Source: Blasia pusilla
Lineage: Eukaryota > Marchantiophyta > Marchantiopsida > Blasiales
Length of the DNA stretch: 64,000 nt
Assembly: GCA_050084515.1 (NCBI GenBank)
Contig: CM114273.1
Span: forward strand, 29,574,001-29,638,000
Direction of reading: 5' to 3'
A program made the translations under genes and the position numbers. Below, piece after piece: positions 12,061 to 22,070 of this stretch. The notes under the pieces are model-generated. The model did no database searches. It saw only the letters and a program-made list of their open reading frames with translations, and was not told the DNA's origin. Position 1 is the stretch's first letter; each line of letters opens with the position of its first letter.

Positions 12061-12879
12061 TTTGATGGTAAAGTTTCCTATGATATATTGGGATAGGATT
12101 CTTGCACGTGATCGAACTCTAGCTCCATGAAACTTTCATCCTTGGGTCTTCAAAATCTTTTTTTCTCCAATCTACCCTTGGATTGTATTATTCTATCCAA
12201 GACATCATAATGTGCTAATTGAATGACCTTAAACTCTAACTATTCAAGATACTTTCATATTCTTAACTCTACATTTTGAGAAAACTTCTTAATCTTCTTT
12301 TTCCCCGTTTGGAAATTATACCCCTTCATTTTGATCCCTCTATAAAGCTAAGCCTAAATTTATAGCTATGGCTCATGAAAGGTAGTTTTTTGTTATACGT
12401 GATTAATCAATACTATCTAACTTGGGATCCTCACACTTCCCTATCTATGACAATGAGGCATGTTTCTCCTCTCTTAAAATAAATTTCCTCCATACTTTTA
12501 TGTCGATCCTTGCCTTTTATCCTTTTTGTATAACAGGTCAATCCGAAAAGAGAGATTAGAGATGGTTGCCATTTTCCCAAAGTTTCCCTTCGTCATGATC
12601 TTGTCGTTCATCTTTAAGATGATTGAGATTCTCCCTCTCAATCATCTTAAAGGAGGACATCGAGATCATGAAGAAGGGAAACTTTGAACTATTCCCAAAC
12701 CTATGAAAGAAACTTCTTGATGTAGTCATGCACACTACCTTTTACTCTAATCTCCATAGTTTCATTGTAGGAGTGAGGATATGGTCCTCGACTTAGAAAT
12801 TTTGTACTAGCCCTTGATTCATCCCATTCCATGTGATTTTTTGACTCCTTTCAATTAAGTATCTCTCCTATCCTTGATC
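12061..12879. other. Non-coding stretch holding a long imperfect inverted repeat
   Basis: No ORF of note. At ~12575-12695 two arms of about 55 bp (left arm containing 'catctttaagatgattgaga', right arm containing 'tctcaatcatcttaaa') are separated by a short spacer around 12635-12641. They could form a hairpin. Probably a decayed part of element F or a foldback insertion. Confidence 0.55.
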
Positions 12880-13036
12880 CTTGTGACATGAGGCGGCCGA
12901 GCTATGGTCTCTTGCCTTGTGAATGTAACCCAAGCCTCTCATTAAGAGAGTCGGTTTGGTTTGACATTGAGAGAGACATGTGAGAGTGCACACATGTGAG
13001 AGGTATGGTGTTGTGAGAGAGATTTCACCTTATTTT
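12880..13036 (+). repeat. Truncated 5' X terminal repeat of element A
   Basis: It matches the last ~160 bp of X in copies B (27123-27632 minus), C (48209-48750) and A's own 3' X (27878-28392). Examples are 'gagctatggtctcttgcc', 'cccaagcctctcatta' and 'gagagagatttcacc'. The upstream ~350 bp of X is absent. It is followed by the leader, not by Y. Confidence 0.8.
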
Positions 13037-13052
13037 ACAAAGAGAGAATGAG
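13037..13052 (+). promoter_or_regulatory. Candidate self-priming PBS of element A
   Basis: ACAAAGAGAGAATGAG lies directly after the 3' end of X. It is the exact reverse complement of CTCATTCTCTCTTTGT, which lies within X in other copies (for example 18740-18755 of B's 3' repeat and the solo unit at 29942-30613). No tRNA-complementary TGG-type PBS is seen here. This resembles the self-primed elements of the Tf1/sushi group. Confidence 0.5.
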
Positions 13053-14630
13053 AGGACAAGAGAGCTTCATGGGGTAGCTCACTGGTTGCTCAATATTTGG
13101 TGCAGGTTGGGGACGGTGTTCCCCGCTTCATGGCTCATGGGAGTGCTCACGAGAGCAAGAGCCGCGCTGTTTTGACGTTTGTGTGCGGATTTTTTGTGTG
13201 AGAGAGTGGCGCACGGAAGCGCCGCCCAATTTGTGATAGGGATTGAGTATGGGAGCGGGTTGCCCCATGCCGGTGCTCTCAAGAGCACCATGTAGCTTGC
13301 TGATTTGGATTTTCACAGGTTTTACATTTTCGTCGGGAGAAATCAGCTCGGAAGCGCTGCCAAAATTTATGTAGGAGAAGAGAAGTTGGGATTTACAACA
13401 GCCCCCGTCAATTTTTATTGGATGGTCCAACTCAAAAATATTTTTGATGCCATCGTAGATCGTGAATTTGTGCACACTGTGCAATAGACGATGTGCAATT
13501 GGGAGCTAGGAGCAGAAAGTTATGGCTGATTTTGCAAAAGTGCCATTGTTAGGCAATTTTTAGGGTAAAATTGTTCAAACCCTAAACCAGCTGATGCGCC
13601 GAGAGCGGCCGTTGCCTTCAACGGTCCGCCGTCAATGATCAACGGTCACCGTCAATGTTTTGTCGTCGATGGTCCATTGTCACCATCAACGGTCCATCGT
13701 TGCCGTCTATCGTCGACCTTCAACCGTCAACCGTCAACCGTAATGGCTGCTGCCGCCTATGGCCGCTTAGAGCCGCGTTCGGCTGTTGACCGCTGTTGAT
13801 TGCCATTGCCACCATTACGGAGTGGACGGTCTTCCACGACGATCCTTGATTCTTTGACTTGCGCCGCCACCACGCACTTTGTTGTGGCCTCCACCGTCAT
13901 CGTAGTTTTGTCATCGACGAGTGATGGCAGGTGACCTTGGGTTATGGTGTTTGAGTTTTCATTTCATTTTGCTATGTTGTGATCGATAGCCGTTCGACGA
14001 CGATCGAGTACCGTGCTGTGATGCCCATAGCCGCAACGCGTCGCTCCTTCACTACGGAGTAGAGCGTGTGTATTGGTGATTGAGGAGGATATGTTGCAGG
14101 ATGCTGCATTCGATTATCGAGTGCCAGGCCCATGTGTGCCGCTAGTGCGGCACCGTACCACTGGATTTGCATTGCATATTGAGGAGGTTTGAGCAGCGTC
14201 AGTATGAGAGGAGTACAATTTGCTGATTGGAGGAGTTTTCTTCATGACCAAGTTGGGATCAAGATTTGCAATTGCCGAGGAGCGACATCAAAATTATTGT
14301 CAGGTTACCCATTCTAATCTCTTACCCTGCACGTGGGAGGGATTTCTGGGTATTGGGAAGTTATTTGGGATATTGGGTTTCGTGCTGATACTAAGAGCAT
14401 CGATGATGTATGGATTTAGGGGACATAGACCTATGTGGGATGTATTGAGTTGAGGATGGTTTGTCGATGAGACGATAGATCACTTGATTTGCCGGACCAC
14501 GCCGCTTGTTGCCGCACAATAAACCTCTTAACGAGAGAAGGTAAATTGAGTGCCGCATGTTTAGTTTGAGTGATTGAGGGATTACTCGCAAGATTGAGAG
14601 TGATCATGTGAGAGGGGCACGAGGGTCATC
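13053..14630 (+). other. Leader (5' UTR) of element A
   Basis: A 1.6 kb leader conserved in copies B and C. It includes a degenerate minisatellite at ~13595-13745 built on 'accgtcaa/tcaacggt' units, and a block at ~14205-14460 matching B ~25640-25970 and C ~49740-49980. In B that last block is open (LLIGGVVFTTELGSRFAVAEERHRH), but it is closed in A and C, so coding is doubtful. Confidence 0.6.
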
Positions 14631-16227
14631 ATGGCATCCTTTCAAGATTTTGAGAGGCGTGGTAATGGACCTGAGAGTAGCTCTAGAGGGTTTACCCGGA
14701 GTGGTGTGAGGTTTCGAGGGTCTCCACGTGAGAGACCACCTCCATCTCTTTCTATGTTGTCTTCTGACGAGGGGGAGCGTGTAGAGGAGTGTGTTACTAC
14801 TCCACCATGCACATTGAGTGGTCTTACCAGTTGGGTGTACGAGATGGACGACCGTGGTAGAGGACCGTGTAGGTTTTCGGGTGCTGTAGGCACTATAGAG
14901 CTACACGATTTCATTGCGGAGTTTAGAAGTTGGTGTGACTAATAGCGGGCTAGGAACTATAGAGAGTTCAACCGGTTTACAGCATGGAACGGTATGTTCC
15001 AGCATTTAGGGGGGGCATCCATAGACGATTACGATGAGTTCTCCCACATATATGCCCAGGAGATTGAGTCATGGCAACTCTATTATAACCCACACTATGT
15101 ATCATGGACGGAGCCGTTCCAAGATGAGGAGGAGGAGTCAGGACAGGCTACTTCGTCTTCCACTAGTGATATTTTAGGAGGGGTCACTCGCACTGGAGTA
15201 GTTGCAGCGTCTAGTCGGATTCGTCCCAGGTTCAACCCCGTGATTGAGTTCTTCGTTGAGTTGAGAGCGAGCTTCCAAGCGGTACGGATGGAGAAGTTGC
15301 AGAGAATCCATGACTTCCAGAGGCGCCCGGGTGAGAGTTTGCGTGAGGCTTACACTCACTTGCGTCGGTTGATCAACGTCACTCAGGGGGTAACAGAGGC
15401 TCAGGCTATCCAGTCATGGTACGCGATGCTGGACAGGACCCTGCGGACATGGATGCGGGAGGGGATGCTTCTTATGAATACCTCCCCTACATTGAGAGAT
15501 GTTTTTAGGACCGTTGAGAACATTAAGTGCAACATGGCGGAGAAGAGCGTAGCCACCATGGGTTCTAGGTGAGAGCAATTACGATTTCTTGCACCACCAG
15601 TGCATCAATGTGGACTCCGAGATAGGTCGACTGTGGCACCACGAGCTCAGGGAGGATACTGGGAGGCCATGCCACAGAGACCTGCGCCTTCATATGCGGC
15701 TCAACAACAGCTGCCTACAATTACTTGTTGGTCTTGTGGTGGAGCCCATCATCAGTGTGATTGCACTCGTCAAAGTCATGGATGTGTGCCTCAGCATGGA
15801 GGAGGAGATGGTGCTGCACCAGGAGGTTATCAGTGTGACTATTTTCAGAGGTATGGTCACACACGCGCCAGGTGTTTTAGTTTACACCTTGAGTTACGTC
15901 CGGACCAAGGGCCAGAGAGGGCACCAAAGCAAGTAGCCCGTCCGGGTGGGCCTAGAGGTCGTGCACCATGTGGTACCGTTGGGGGACAAGGAGCTGGAGT
16001 TGCCCAATAGTATGGTGGAGTTGCCCGTGGAGGAGGTAGAGTCCCACCACCTAGACGTGTCGAGGGAGACGCCGGGCATGAGGCTGGGATGGCTGCTCAG
16101 ATACAACAGCTACAGGAGCTGATTGCCGCTATGGCATTGAGGTTACCCGATACCGGATTCGTGGCATTGACATCATATGGGTCAGTGAGAGATATGGAGG
16201 ATGTTGGTTGGATGTGCGGGGTTGCCT
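14631..16227 (+). pseudogene. gag: Gag of element A, with zinc knuckles, several stops
   Basis: A single frame runs from ATG 14631 (MASFQDFERRG) through capsid-like sequence (FTAWNGMFQHL, DDYDEFSHIYAQEIE, RRPGESLREAYTHLRRLINVTQGV, IQSWYAMLDRTLRTW). It ends in two zinc-knuckle-like motifs (CWSCGGAHH; CDYFQRYGHTRARC) and an alpha-helical tail (MAAQIQQLQELIAAMALRL). In copy C the second knuckle is a canonical CCHC (CDYCERYGHTRARC); A has Phe at the second Cys. In-frame stops occur at 14940-14945 (two), 15570-15572, 16008-16010 and 16228-16230. Gag packages element RNA. The ATG may be secondary because copies B and C have ACG there. Confidence 0.85.
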
Positions 16228-16722
16228 AGATGGAGGCCCCAATCTACAACCTAGTTGAAAAAATTCATCCACCATCATTCATCCAATTCATTCATCAACT
16301 TTAGAAGAAGCATGGATTTTTTTTTCTTACTCCACTAGTCATGATTTTTTCCCAACAGTATTTTAACTTTATCCAAGATTACTTTAGAAAATTTCTTCAT
16401 TGCATTGTAACTTATCAATTCGATAGAATACCCCTTGGATTACGCATTGGTTTGTTTGATCGATTGGTTGAATGTAGGCATGAAATATAGTTCGGTGCAA
16501 TAACTCTTCCAACTGAAATTACAAGCTACTTGAAAAAATATACATCTTATTTTATTTACAAATGATAACCTAGTTTGAAGATTAACTTTCATTGAATTTT
16601 TTTGTTTTCATATCACTTGAAAATTACTTTATATTTTATTTCCTCTAGTCAAAATCTAGTTATGAACTCAAATCATTTTAACTTGAGTTATTTTTATCTA
16701 TCTACTTTTTACATCAAAATAC
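16228..16722. other. AT-rich filler replacing PR-MTase-RT in element A
   Basis: Gag sequence stops at ~16228, and the very end of RNase H (DADGLSR) resumes at 16723. The ~495 bp between is AT-rich and matches nothing else in the window. In copy B the corresponding interval is ~3.3 kb of protease, methyltransferase-like, RT and RNase H sequence. It is probably filler from repair of an internal deletion, or a fragment of a nested insertion. Confidence 0.6.
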
Positions 16723-18382
16723 GATGCAGATGGTTTGAGCCGTATCCCATGCCCGAGTCAGCAAGCTGTGACTGGAGCTCGTTGGCATGGTGAGAGTGAT
16801 GAGGAGTTCGTGCCAGGATGGCACGCGTCAGTCTATTTGGGCTTGTTGGCTATAAAGAGCCAGATTGTTGAGACTTTGATGGCGAGGTCTGATGGAGAGT
16901 CCTTAGATCCACATGCCGGTGAGGAGATGACATGTGGCCGATACATTCACGATGATGGAATGGTCTTGGAGTACTTGCGTACCAGCAGCATCGCAAGCAC
17001 AGTGGGTGCTAGAGAGCGGGATTGGATCTTACAACGAGCCAGACTGTTCCGGTGGGAGGGGACATATGTGTTGCAAGTTTGGGAGAATGGTAGCGTACAT
17101 ATAGTGCCTCATCCTTCACAGAGAGCGCGTTTGGTGCATCATGCCCACGAGGAGTTGGGTCATTTTGGAGTGAAGCGGACGTACAACTTGCTCGAGATAC
17201 GGTATTGGTGGCGAGACATGCCGATTGACGTTCAACAGTTTGTTTCCAGGTGTATGGTGTGTGATCGAGTCCGAGCATCGTTCAATGCTCCAACTCCACA
17301 GTTGCATCCACTTTCGATCATGGATTTAGGTTATAAATCGAGTTTGGATTTTGTAGGACCTTTGCCTTTGATGGAGCGCCATAGTCGTTATGTGGTGGTG
17401 ATGGTCGAGCACTTCTCGAAGTGGATTGAGTTGGTTGCATTGCCTAACAAAGCGAGTGATGGAGTAGCGTATGCCTTCCTAGATCGAGTGCTAAGTCATT
17501 ACGGTGCACCAAAAGAGGTGTTGACAAACGAGGGTACGGAGTTCCGCGGAGAGTTGTAGGCCTTGTGTGATTAGGCGGTGATCGACCAACGCATCACTTC
17601 GAGAGATCATCTTGATACAGATGGACTACCGGAGAGGGTTGTGCATACGATGAAGAGAGAATTACGCAAGTATGGCTTGCAAAGAGATCACATAGGAGAT
17701 TGGGATCTCCAGTTGCCATGGTTGGCGATGCGATACAGATTCAGCAAGCAGACATCCTTATCGTCTTTCTCACCGTACTTGCTACTTTATGGCCGAGAGC
17801 CAGATTTACCTGCGGCCATTCGTCGAGATGTTGATGAGGTGTTGAACCTTGATGACCCTGATGTATGGATGCGAGCATATTCTCAGAGGGCTGAATTATT
17901 TCGGAGAGTGATGCCCATGGCGTTTGAGAACTTGGCGATTGCGTAGCATCGGGATACATTGAGGTATGCGAGTAGTCGAGGAGGTGGTTATCAACCTACT
18001 ATCCGGAGGTTTCATCAGGGAGACTATGTCTACTTGCAGTAGACGGCACCCATGACGTTGGATGTGACTGCAAGGCACACCATCTTGAGAGTGCGTGAGG
18101 TTTTGCCATCAGATGTTCTCTTATTGGAGGGATGCGATGGTATGGTTTGGAAGGACCATGTGCGTAACTGTACGCCGTGTCACCTTCCAAACATTGATGG
18201 TACAGTTGATCCGAGCTTAGCAATAGTTCTTGCAGGCTTGCAATGTATGTTGTGTGGTTCTGCCCGCGGTAGCCACTATGATAGTCTGTAATGGATGTTC
18301 AAGAGGATGGCATATGGCATGTTTGATGCCACCTCTCACTAGGGTTCCTCAGGGACAATGGATGTGTCCGAGATGTACATAA
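16723..18382 (+). pseudogene. RNase H end, DDE integrase and C-terminal PHD finger of element A
   Basis: It begins with the RNase H terminus DADGLSR. Integrase follows: the HHCC finger (HHAHEELGHFGVKRTYN ... CMVCDRV), catalytic core with Asp in SLDFVGPLPL, second position in LTNEGTEF (Asn, where copy B has Asp: LTDQGTKF) and Glu in GLPERVVHTMKRELRKYG. Next come the GREPDLPAAIRRDVDEV region and an SH3-like tail (FHQGDYVYLQ, VWKDHVRN). After that is a PHD finger: CMLC, then after a 1-base loss CNGC, HMAC and QWMCPRC, ending at TAA 18380-18382. In-frame TAGs at 17557, 17572, 17944 and 18040 all correspond to CAG in copy B. PHD fingers read histone H3 tails, so a targeting role like that of chromodomains in chromoviruses is plausible. 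Confidence 0.85.
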
Positions 18383-18451
18383 CGTTGGTAGTTCTACATT
18401 CCGACTTGTGTCTGTGACATGGATGACAAGAAGGTGACTAACGATGGGGCC

Positions 18452-19098
18452 TGTCGTGCGCATACACATCGCTACACAACATACATTGTTGTCATCAAAC
18501 ACACACACAAACACACATGATCCCATGCTAACTCATGGCATCCATACACAAAGGCGAGAAGTACCAAAATATCTCCAAAAAAGTAAGATCCAATCTCTCT
18601 CTACACCATCTTACACCATAGCTCTCAAAGGTGTGCACTCTCTCTCATGTCAAACCAAACCCACTCTCCTAATGAGAGGCTTGGGTCACACTCACAAGGC
18701 AAGGGACCATAGCTCCGCGGCCTTATGCCAAGAGGTTCAACAAAGAGAGAATGAGCTCTCAAGCTCTCTCTCTTGGAGGTATACCCCCTTCTTTCTCCCA
18801 AGCCTTCTTAACGATAGCCAAGGAGGTGAGCTTGCAGGTCACCTCCTTGGCTCTTGACCTGCTATAGCGGGTGAAGGGCCACTTCCCAAAGTGGAAAGTC
18901 AACTATCCCCAATATTGAAACTTACCCAAAATAGTAAGTTTCTCTATATGGCTCCAAATGAGCCGAAACGAAGGGAAAACCTGCTCTCTCAGGTTTCCTG
19001 GGGCCTCAACAGGTCATCCTCGACCTCCTGGGCCTGTCCTCCACTACTCGTGCAGATGCTTTGCTAGATCCCACCGATCTATCCTAACAGTCATGACA
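18452..19098 (-). repeat. 3' terminal X-Y unit of element B
   Basis: On the + strand it begins TGTCGTGCGCATAC and ends CAGTCATGACA, a TG...CA unit of 647 bp. Y covers about 18452-18572 and X about 18573-19098. The outer edge (18452) abuts element A at '...gatggggcc', the target duplication. The 16 nt complementary to the leader's PBS-like site is at 18740-18755. Confidence 0.85.
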
Positions 19099-19100
19099 GC

Positions 19101-19218
19101 TGTCGTGCGTATACACATCGCTACACAACATACATCGTAGTCGTCGAACACACACACAAACACACATGATCCCATGCTAACTCATGGCATCTATACACAG
19201 AGGCGAGAAGTACCAAAA
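19101..19218 (-). repeat. Inner Y copy of element B
   Basis: A second copy of Y (start TTGGAGATATTTTGG on the minus strand, end ACGACA) lies between the 3' UTR and X, with only 'gc' separating it from X. Copies A (27749-27875) and D (47777-47903) have the same inner Y, joined to X by 'at'. Confidence 0.85.
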
Positions 19219-19423
19219 TATCTCCAATGGCCCCGCTAGCCGGTGGTTAGGTCCCTCTAACTCCAGATAACCATCTATCCCTACCTACCACGACATACAT
19301 CTCTAAGACGCTAAGAGTAGAAAGGGCGGGTGCTCATGTGGCCCCATCATTAGTCGCCTTCCTATCATCCATGTCACAAAAAAATTAGGAATCGAAACCT
19401 ACCTAGTATCTCCTCTATGTACA

Positions 19424-20416
19424 TCTGGGACACATCCATCATCCCGAAGGAATCCTAGTGAGAGATGGCGTCACACATGCCACATGCCAACCTCTCGAAC
19501 ATCCATCACAGACTAGCATCGTAGCCGCACCACGAGCAGAACTACATAACATACAACGCAAGCCTGCAAGAACTACTTCTGAGCTCGGATCTACTGTACT
19601 ATCAATGTTAGGAAGGTGACATGGTGCGTAATTACGCACATGGTCCTTCCATATCATACCATCGCATCCCTCCAGCAAGAGAACATCGCATGGCAAAACG
19701 TCACGCACTCTCAGGATAGTGCGCCCTGCAGTCACATCCAACATTGTCGGTGCCGTCTGCTGCAAGTAGACATAATCTCCCTGATGAAATCTCCGGAGAG
19801 TTGGTCGATAACCACCACCCCGAATAGTCGCATACCTCAACGTATCCCGATGCTGCGCAATCACCAAGTTCTCGAACGCCATGGGCATAACTCTCCGAAA
19901 GAACTCAGCCCTCTGAGAACATGCTCGCATCCATACATCTGGGTCATCAAGGTCCAACACCTCACCAGCATCTCGACGAATGGCCGTAGGTAAATCTGGC
20001 TCTCGGTCATAAAGTAGCAAATACGGTGAAAAAGACGCTAAGGATGCCTACGTGCTGAATGTGTATCCCATCGCCAACCACGGTTACTAGAGGTCCCAAT
20101 CTCCTAGATGACCTCTCTGCAAGCCATACTTGCGTAAACTCCTCTTCACAGTCTGCACAACTCTCTCCGCTAATCCATCCGCCTCGGGATGATCTCGCGA
20201 AGTCGTGCGGTGGTCGATCAACGCCTGATCACACAAGGCCTGGACTTCACCGTGAAACTTGGTACCTTGGTCTGTCAACATCTCAGCCGGTACGCCATAA
20301 TGACTCAGCGCTCTGTCAAGGAAGGCATAAGCTACTCCCTCACTCGCTTTGTGAGGCAATGCAACCAACTCCATAGCCAACATGCCTAAATAGGCTGATG
20401 CGTGCCATCCTGGCAC
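19424..20416 (-). pseudogene. Integrase (internally deleted) with C-terminal PHD finger, element B
   Basis: It starts PGWHASAYLGMLAM and then jumps to ELVALPHKASEGVAYAFL. Relative to copy A, about 575 bp holding the HHCC finger and the first catalytic Asp is deleted. The remaining core has LTDQGTKF (second Asp) and GLAERVVQTVKRSLRKYG (Glu). It continues through REPDLPTAIRRDAGEVLDLDD and FHQGDYVYLQQ to a clean PHD finger: CMLC, CDGC, WHVAC, WMCPRC (C4HC3 with the Trp before the last Cys pair). One TGA sits just before WMCPRC where A has CAA. Other stops occur near 20085-20090 and 20050. Inactive as an integrase, but it preserves the PHD part better than A. Confidence 0.85.
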
Positions 20417-20464
20417 CGACTCCTTATCATTCTCTCCATGCCATCGAGCTCTAGTCGCATCTCG

Positions 20465-21735
20465 CTAACTCGGGCATGGGTTATGACTCAATCCATCTGC
20501 ATCCTGGTTGAGCATCCTAGGTCTATGTATCACGTGAAAATCATACTCCTGCAACAACAAAGCCCATCTCGCAAGCTTCCCTGTAAGCTTGTCGGACTCC
20601 ATCAACCACTTCAGTGGTTGATGATCAGTGATGATGGTAAAGGGGTTTCCGAATAAGTAACATCTGAAATGCGCGACAACCCACACTGCAGCCAAGCAAT
20701 CACCCTCATACGAGCTGTACTTCGCCTCTACAACGTTGTTCGAGCGGCTAGCGTAAGCTACCACAAACTCTCTACCCTCATCATCATGCTAGGTGAGCAC
20801 CGCTCCAAGCCCCAACATGCTCCAATCTGTGTGCAAGTGGAAAGGACGCCCCCTAATCGTTCGGTAATCCCCACATGAATGGGTGAACACGGCTCACATC
20901 TGTAGGGCGTGGAATGCGTGAGATAGCCTCTACCTTTGTCTGCTGAACATCAAGGCCCCCTCGATATATCGTATGACCAAAGTATTCAATCTGGTCATAG
21001 AAGAACTTGCACTTGCGTGGATGAAGCTTTAGCCCATGTAATTGCAATCGTCGAAATACCTCCTCTAGATGTCACTCATGCTCCTCAACCGTGGCGCTAA
21101 AGACTACAATGTCATCAATATAACATCTAACAAAATCAAGATCAGCCAAGATCCTATCCATGACCCTCTGAAACTCAGCCGGGGCGTTCTTTAACCCAAA
21201 TGGTAAGAACCGCCACAGGTACAAACAATCCTTCCCGTGAGGATCGATGCCCCAAAATGCCGTCTTCTGCATGTCCTCCAATCTGATAGGTAGTTGATGG
21301 TATCAGGCTCGCAAATCCAATGAATTGAAGACCTTTGCGTGACCAATCGCATCAAAGATCTCCTCAAGGCTGGGCATGGCATACCTATTGGACTTCGTAT
21401 GCTGATTGATAGGTCGGTAATCCCCACACATCCGCCTATCCGTCCAGTTGCCATGCACATCCTTCTTGGCGGGCATGAGAAAGGCAGATGCATACTCCCC
21501 ATGCGACATCTCCACTAGTCCTGCTCCAACCAAGTCCTACCTCCTACTCTGAATCAGAGCCCTCTCCATATCACTGTACCTGTAGGGTCGTCGGAAGATC
21601 GGCGTATCACTCGACAACTCAATGCGGATCCCCGGTCCCTTCAGCGTACCCAAATCCTCGATGCTAAACGCAAAGCAGCTCCTGTAACTCCTGAGGAACT
21701 GATGTATCCGGCACCGCTCTCCTCTTGTCAACTAA
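20465..21735 (-). pseudogene. Reverse transcriptase and RNase H of element B
   Basis: The RT begins FAFSIEDLGTLKGPGI and continues IFRRPYRYSDMERALIQ, GEYASAFLMPAKKD, RMCGDYRPINQ, a first Asp in FNSLDLRA, WRFLPFGLKNAPAEFQRVMD, and RCYIDDIVVFS with the catalytic YIDD, then KLHPRKCKFF. RNase H follows: LHTDWSMLGLGAVLT (frame-shifted), YASRSNNVVEAKYSSYEGDCLAAVW, TDHQPLKWL, DADGLSHNP. The tether between RT and RNase H (usually YYRRF...) is missing near 20860, and a few stops (around 21537, 21300 and 21070) break the frame. It makes element cDNA when intact. Confidence 0.9.
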
Positions 21736-22070
21736 GGGCCCACATCTGGTTCCCAAGTTTCCATCGTGACTACGGTAGGACTCTCCGGTGCGGGTATCGG
21801 TGGTTGCTATGGTGCAACCCCGTCTCGAACAACAACACTCAGCCGCTTTCCTGCAGCCAACTGCAAACTCTGATCTCCTCCACGTGCAGTGCATGGAACC
21901 ACGCTCAATGCTGTGGCTATCATCTCCTGGCGTACGTGCAAAACATCCCAAGAAGTCCAAGGGTGTCTCTCCCGATCTCCCATGGTCTGTAGATCTCCTC
22001 GGGTCTCGCCCTCAGCCATTCCCTCCACCATCTCGGTAGGCATGGGGCTCACCAACGCAACCGTTGTGAT
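21736..22070 (-). other. Linker between methyltransferase-like region and RT, element B
   Basis: About 110 codons of partly open sequence (for example PTEMVEGMAEGETRGD and PLVDKRRAVPDTSVPQELQELLC). No recognised domain. The last part leads into RT. Confidence 0.5.

Larger units (their letters stand above)
12880..18451 (+). mobile_element. Element A (split-direct-repeat Ty3/gypsy), left part, interrupted by element B
   Basis: Element A runs from a truncated 5' X repeat through leader, gag and integrase-PHD. It is cut at 18451 by insertion of element B and resumes at 27633 to end at 28521. The junction is proven by sequence: left of B reads '...gatggggcc' and right of B '(gg)ccacatgagc', while the uninterrupted version 'atggggccacatgagc' occurs in copy D at ~47660. 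PR, the methyltransferase-like region, RT and most of RNase H are missing, replaced by AT-rich DNA at 16228-16722. Confidence 0.85.

Noticed and set aside
18290-18382. A host PHD-finger gene next to the retrotransposon
   Set aside because: The PHD segment is in the same place, frame context and orientation after integrase in both A and B, so it belongs to the element.
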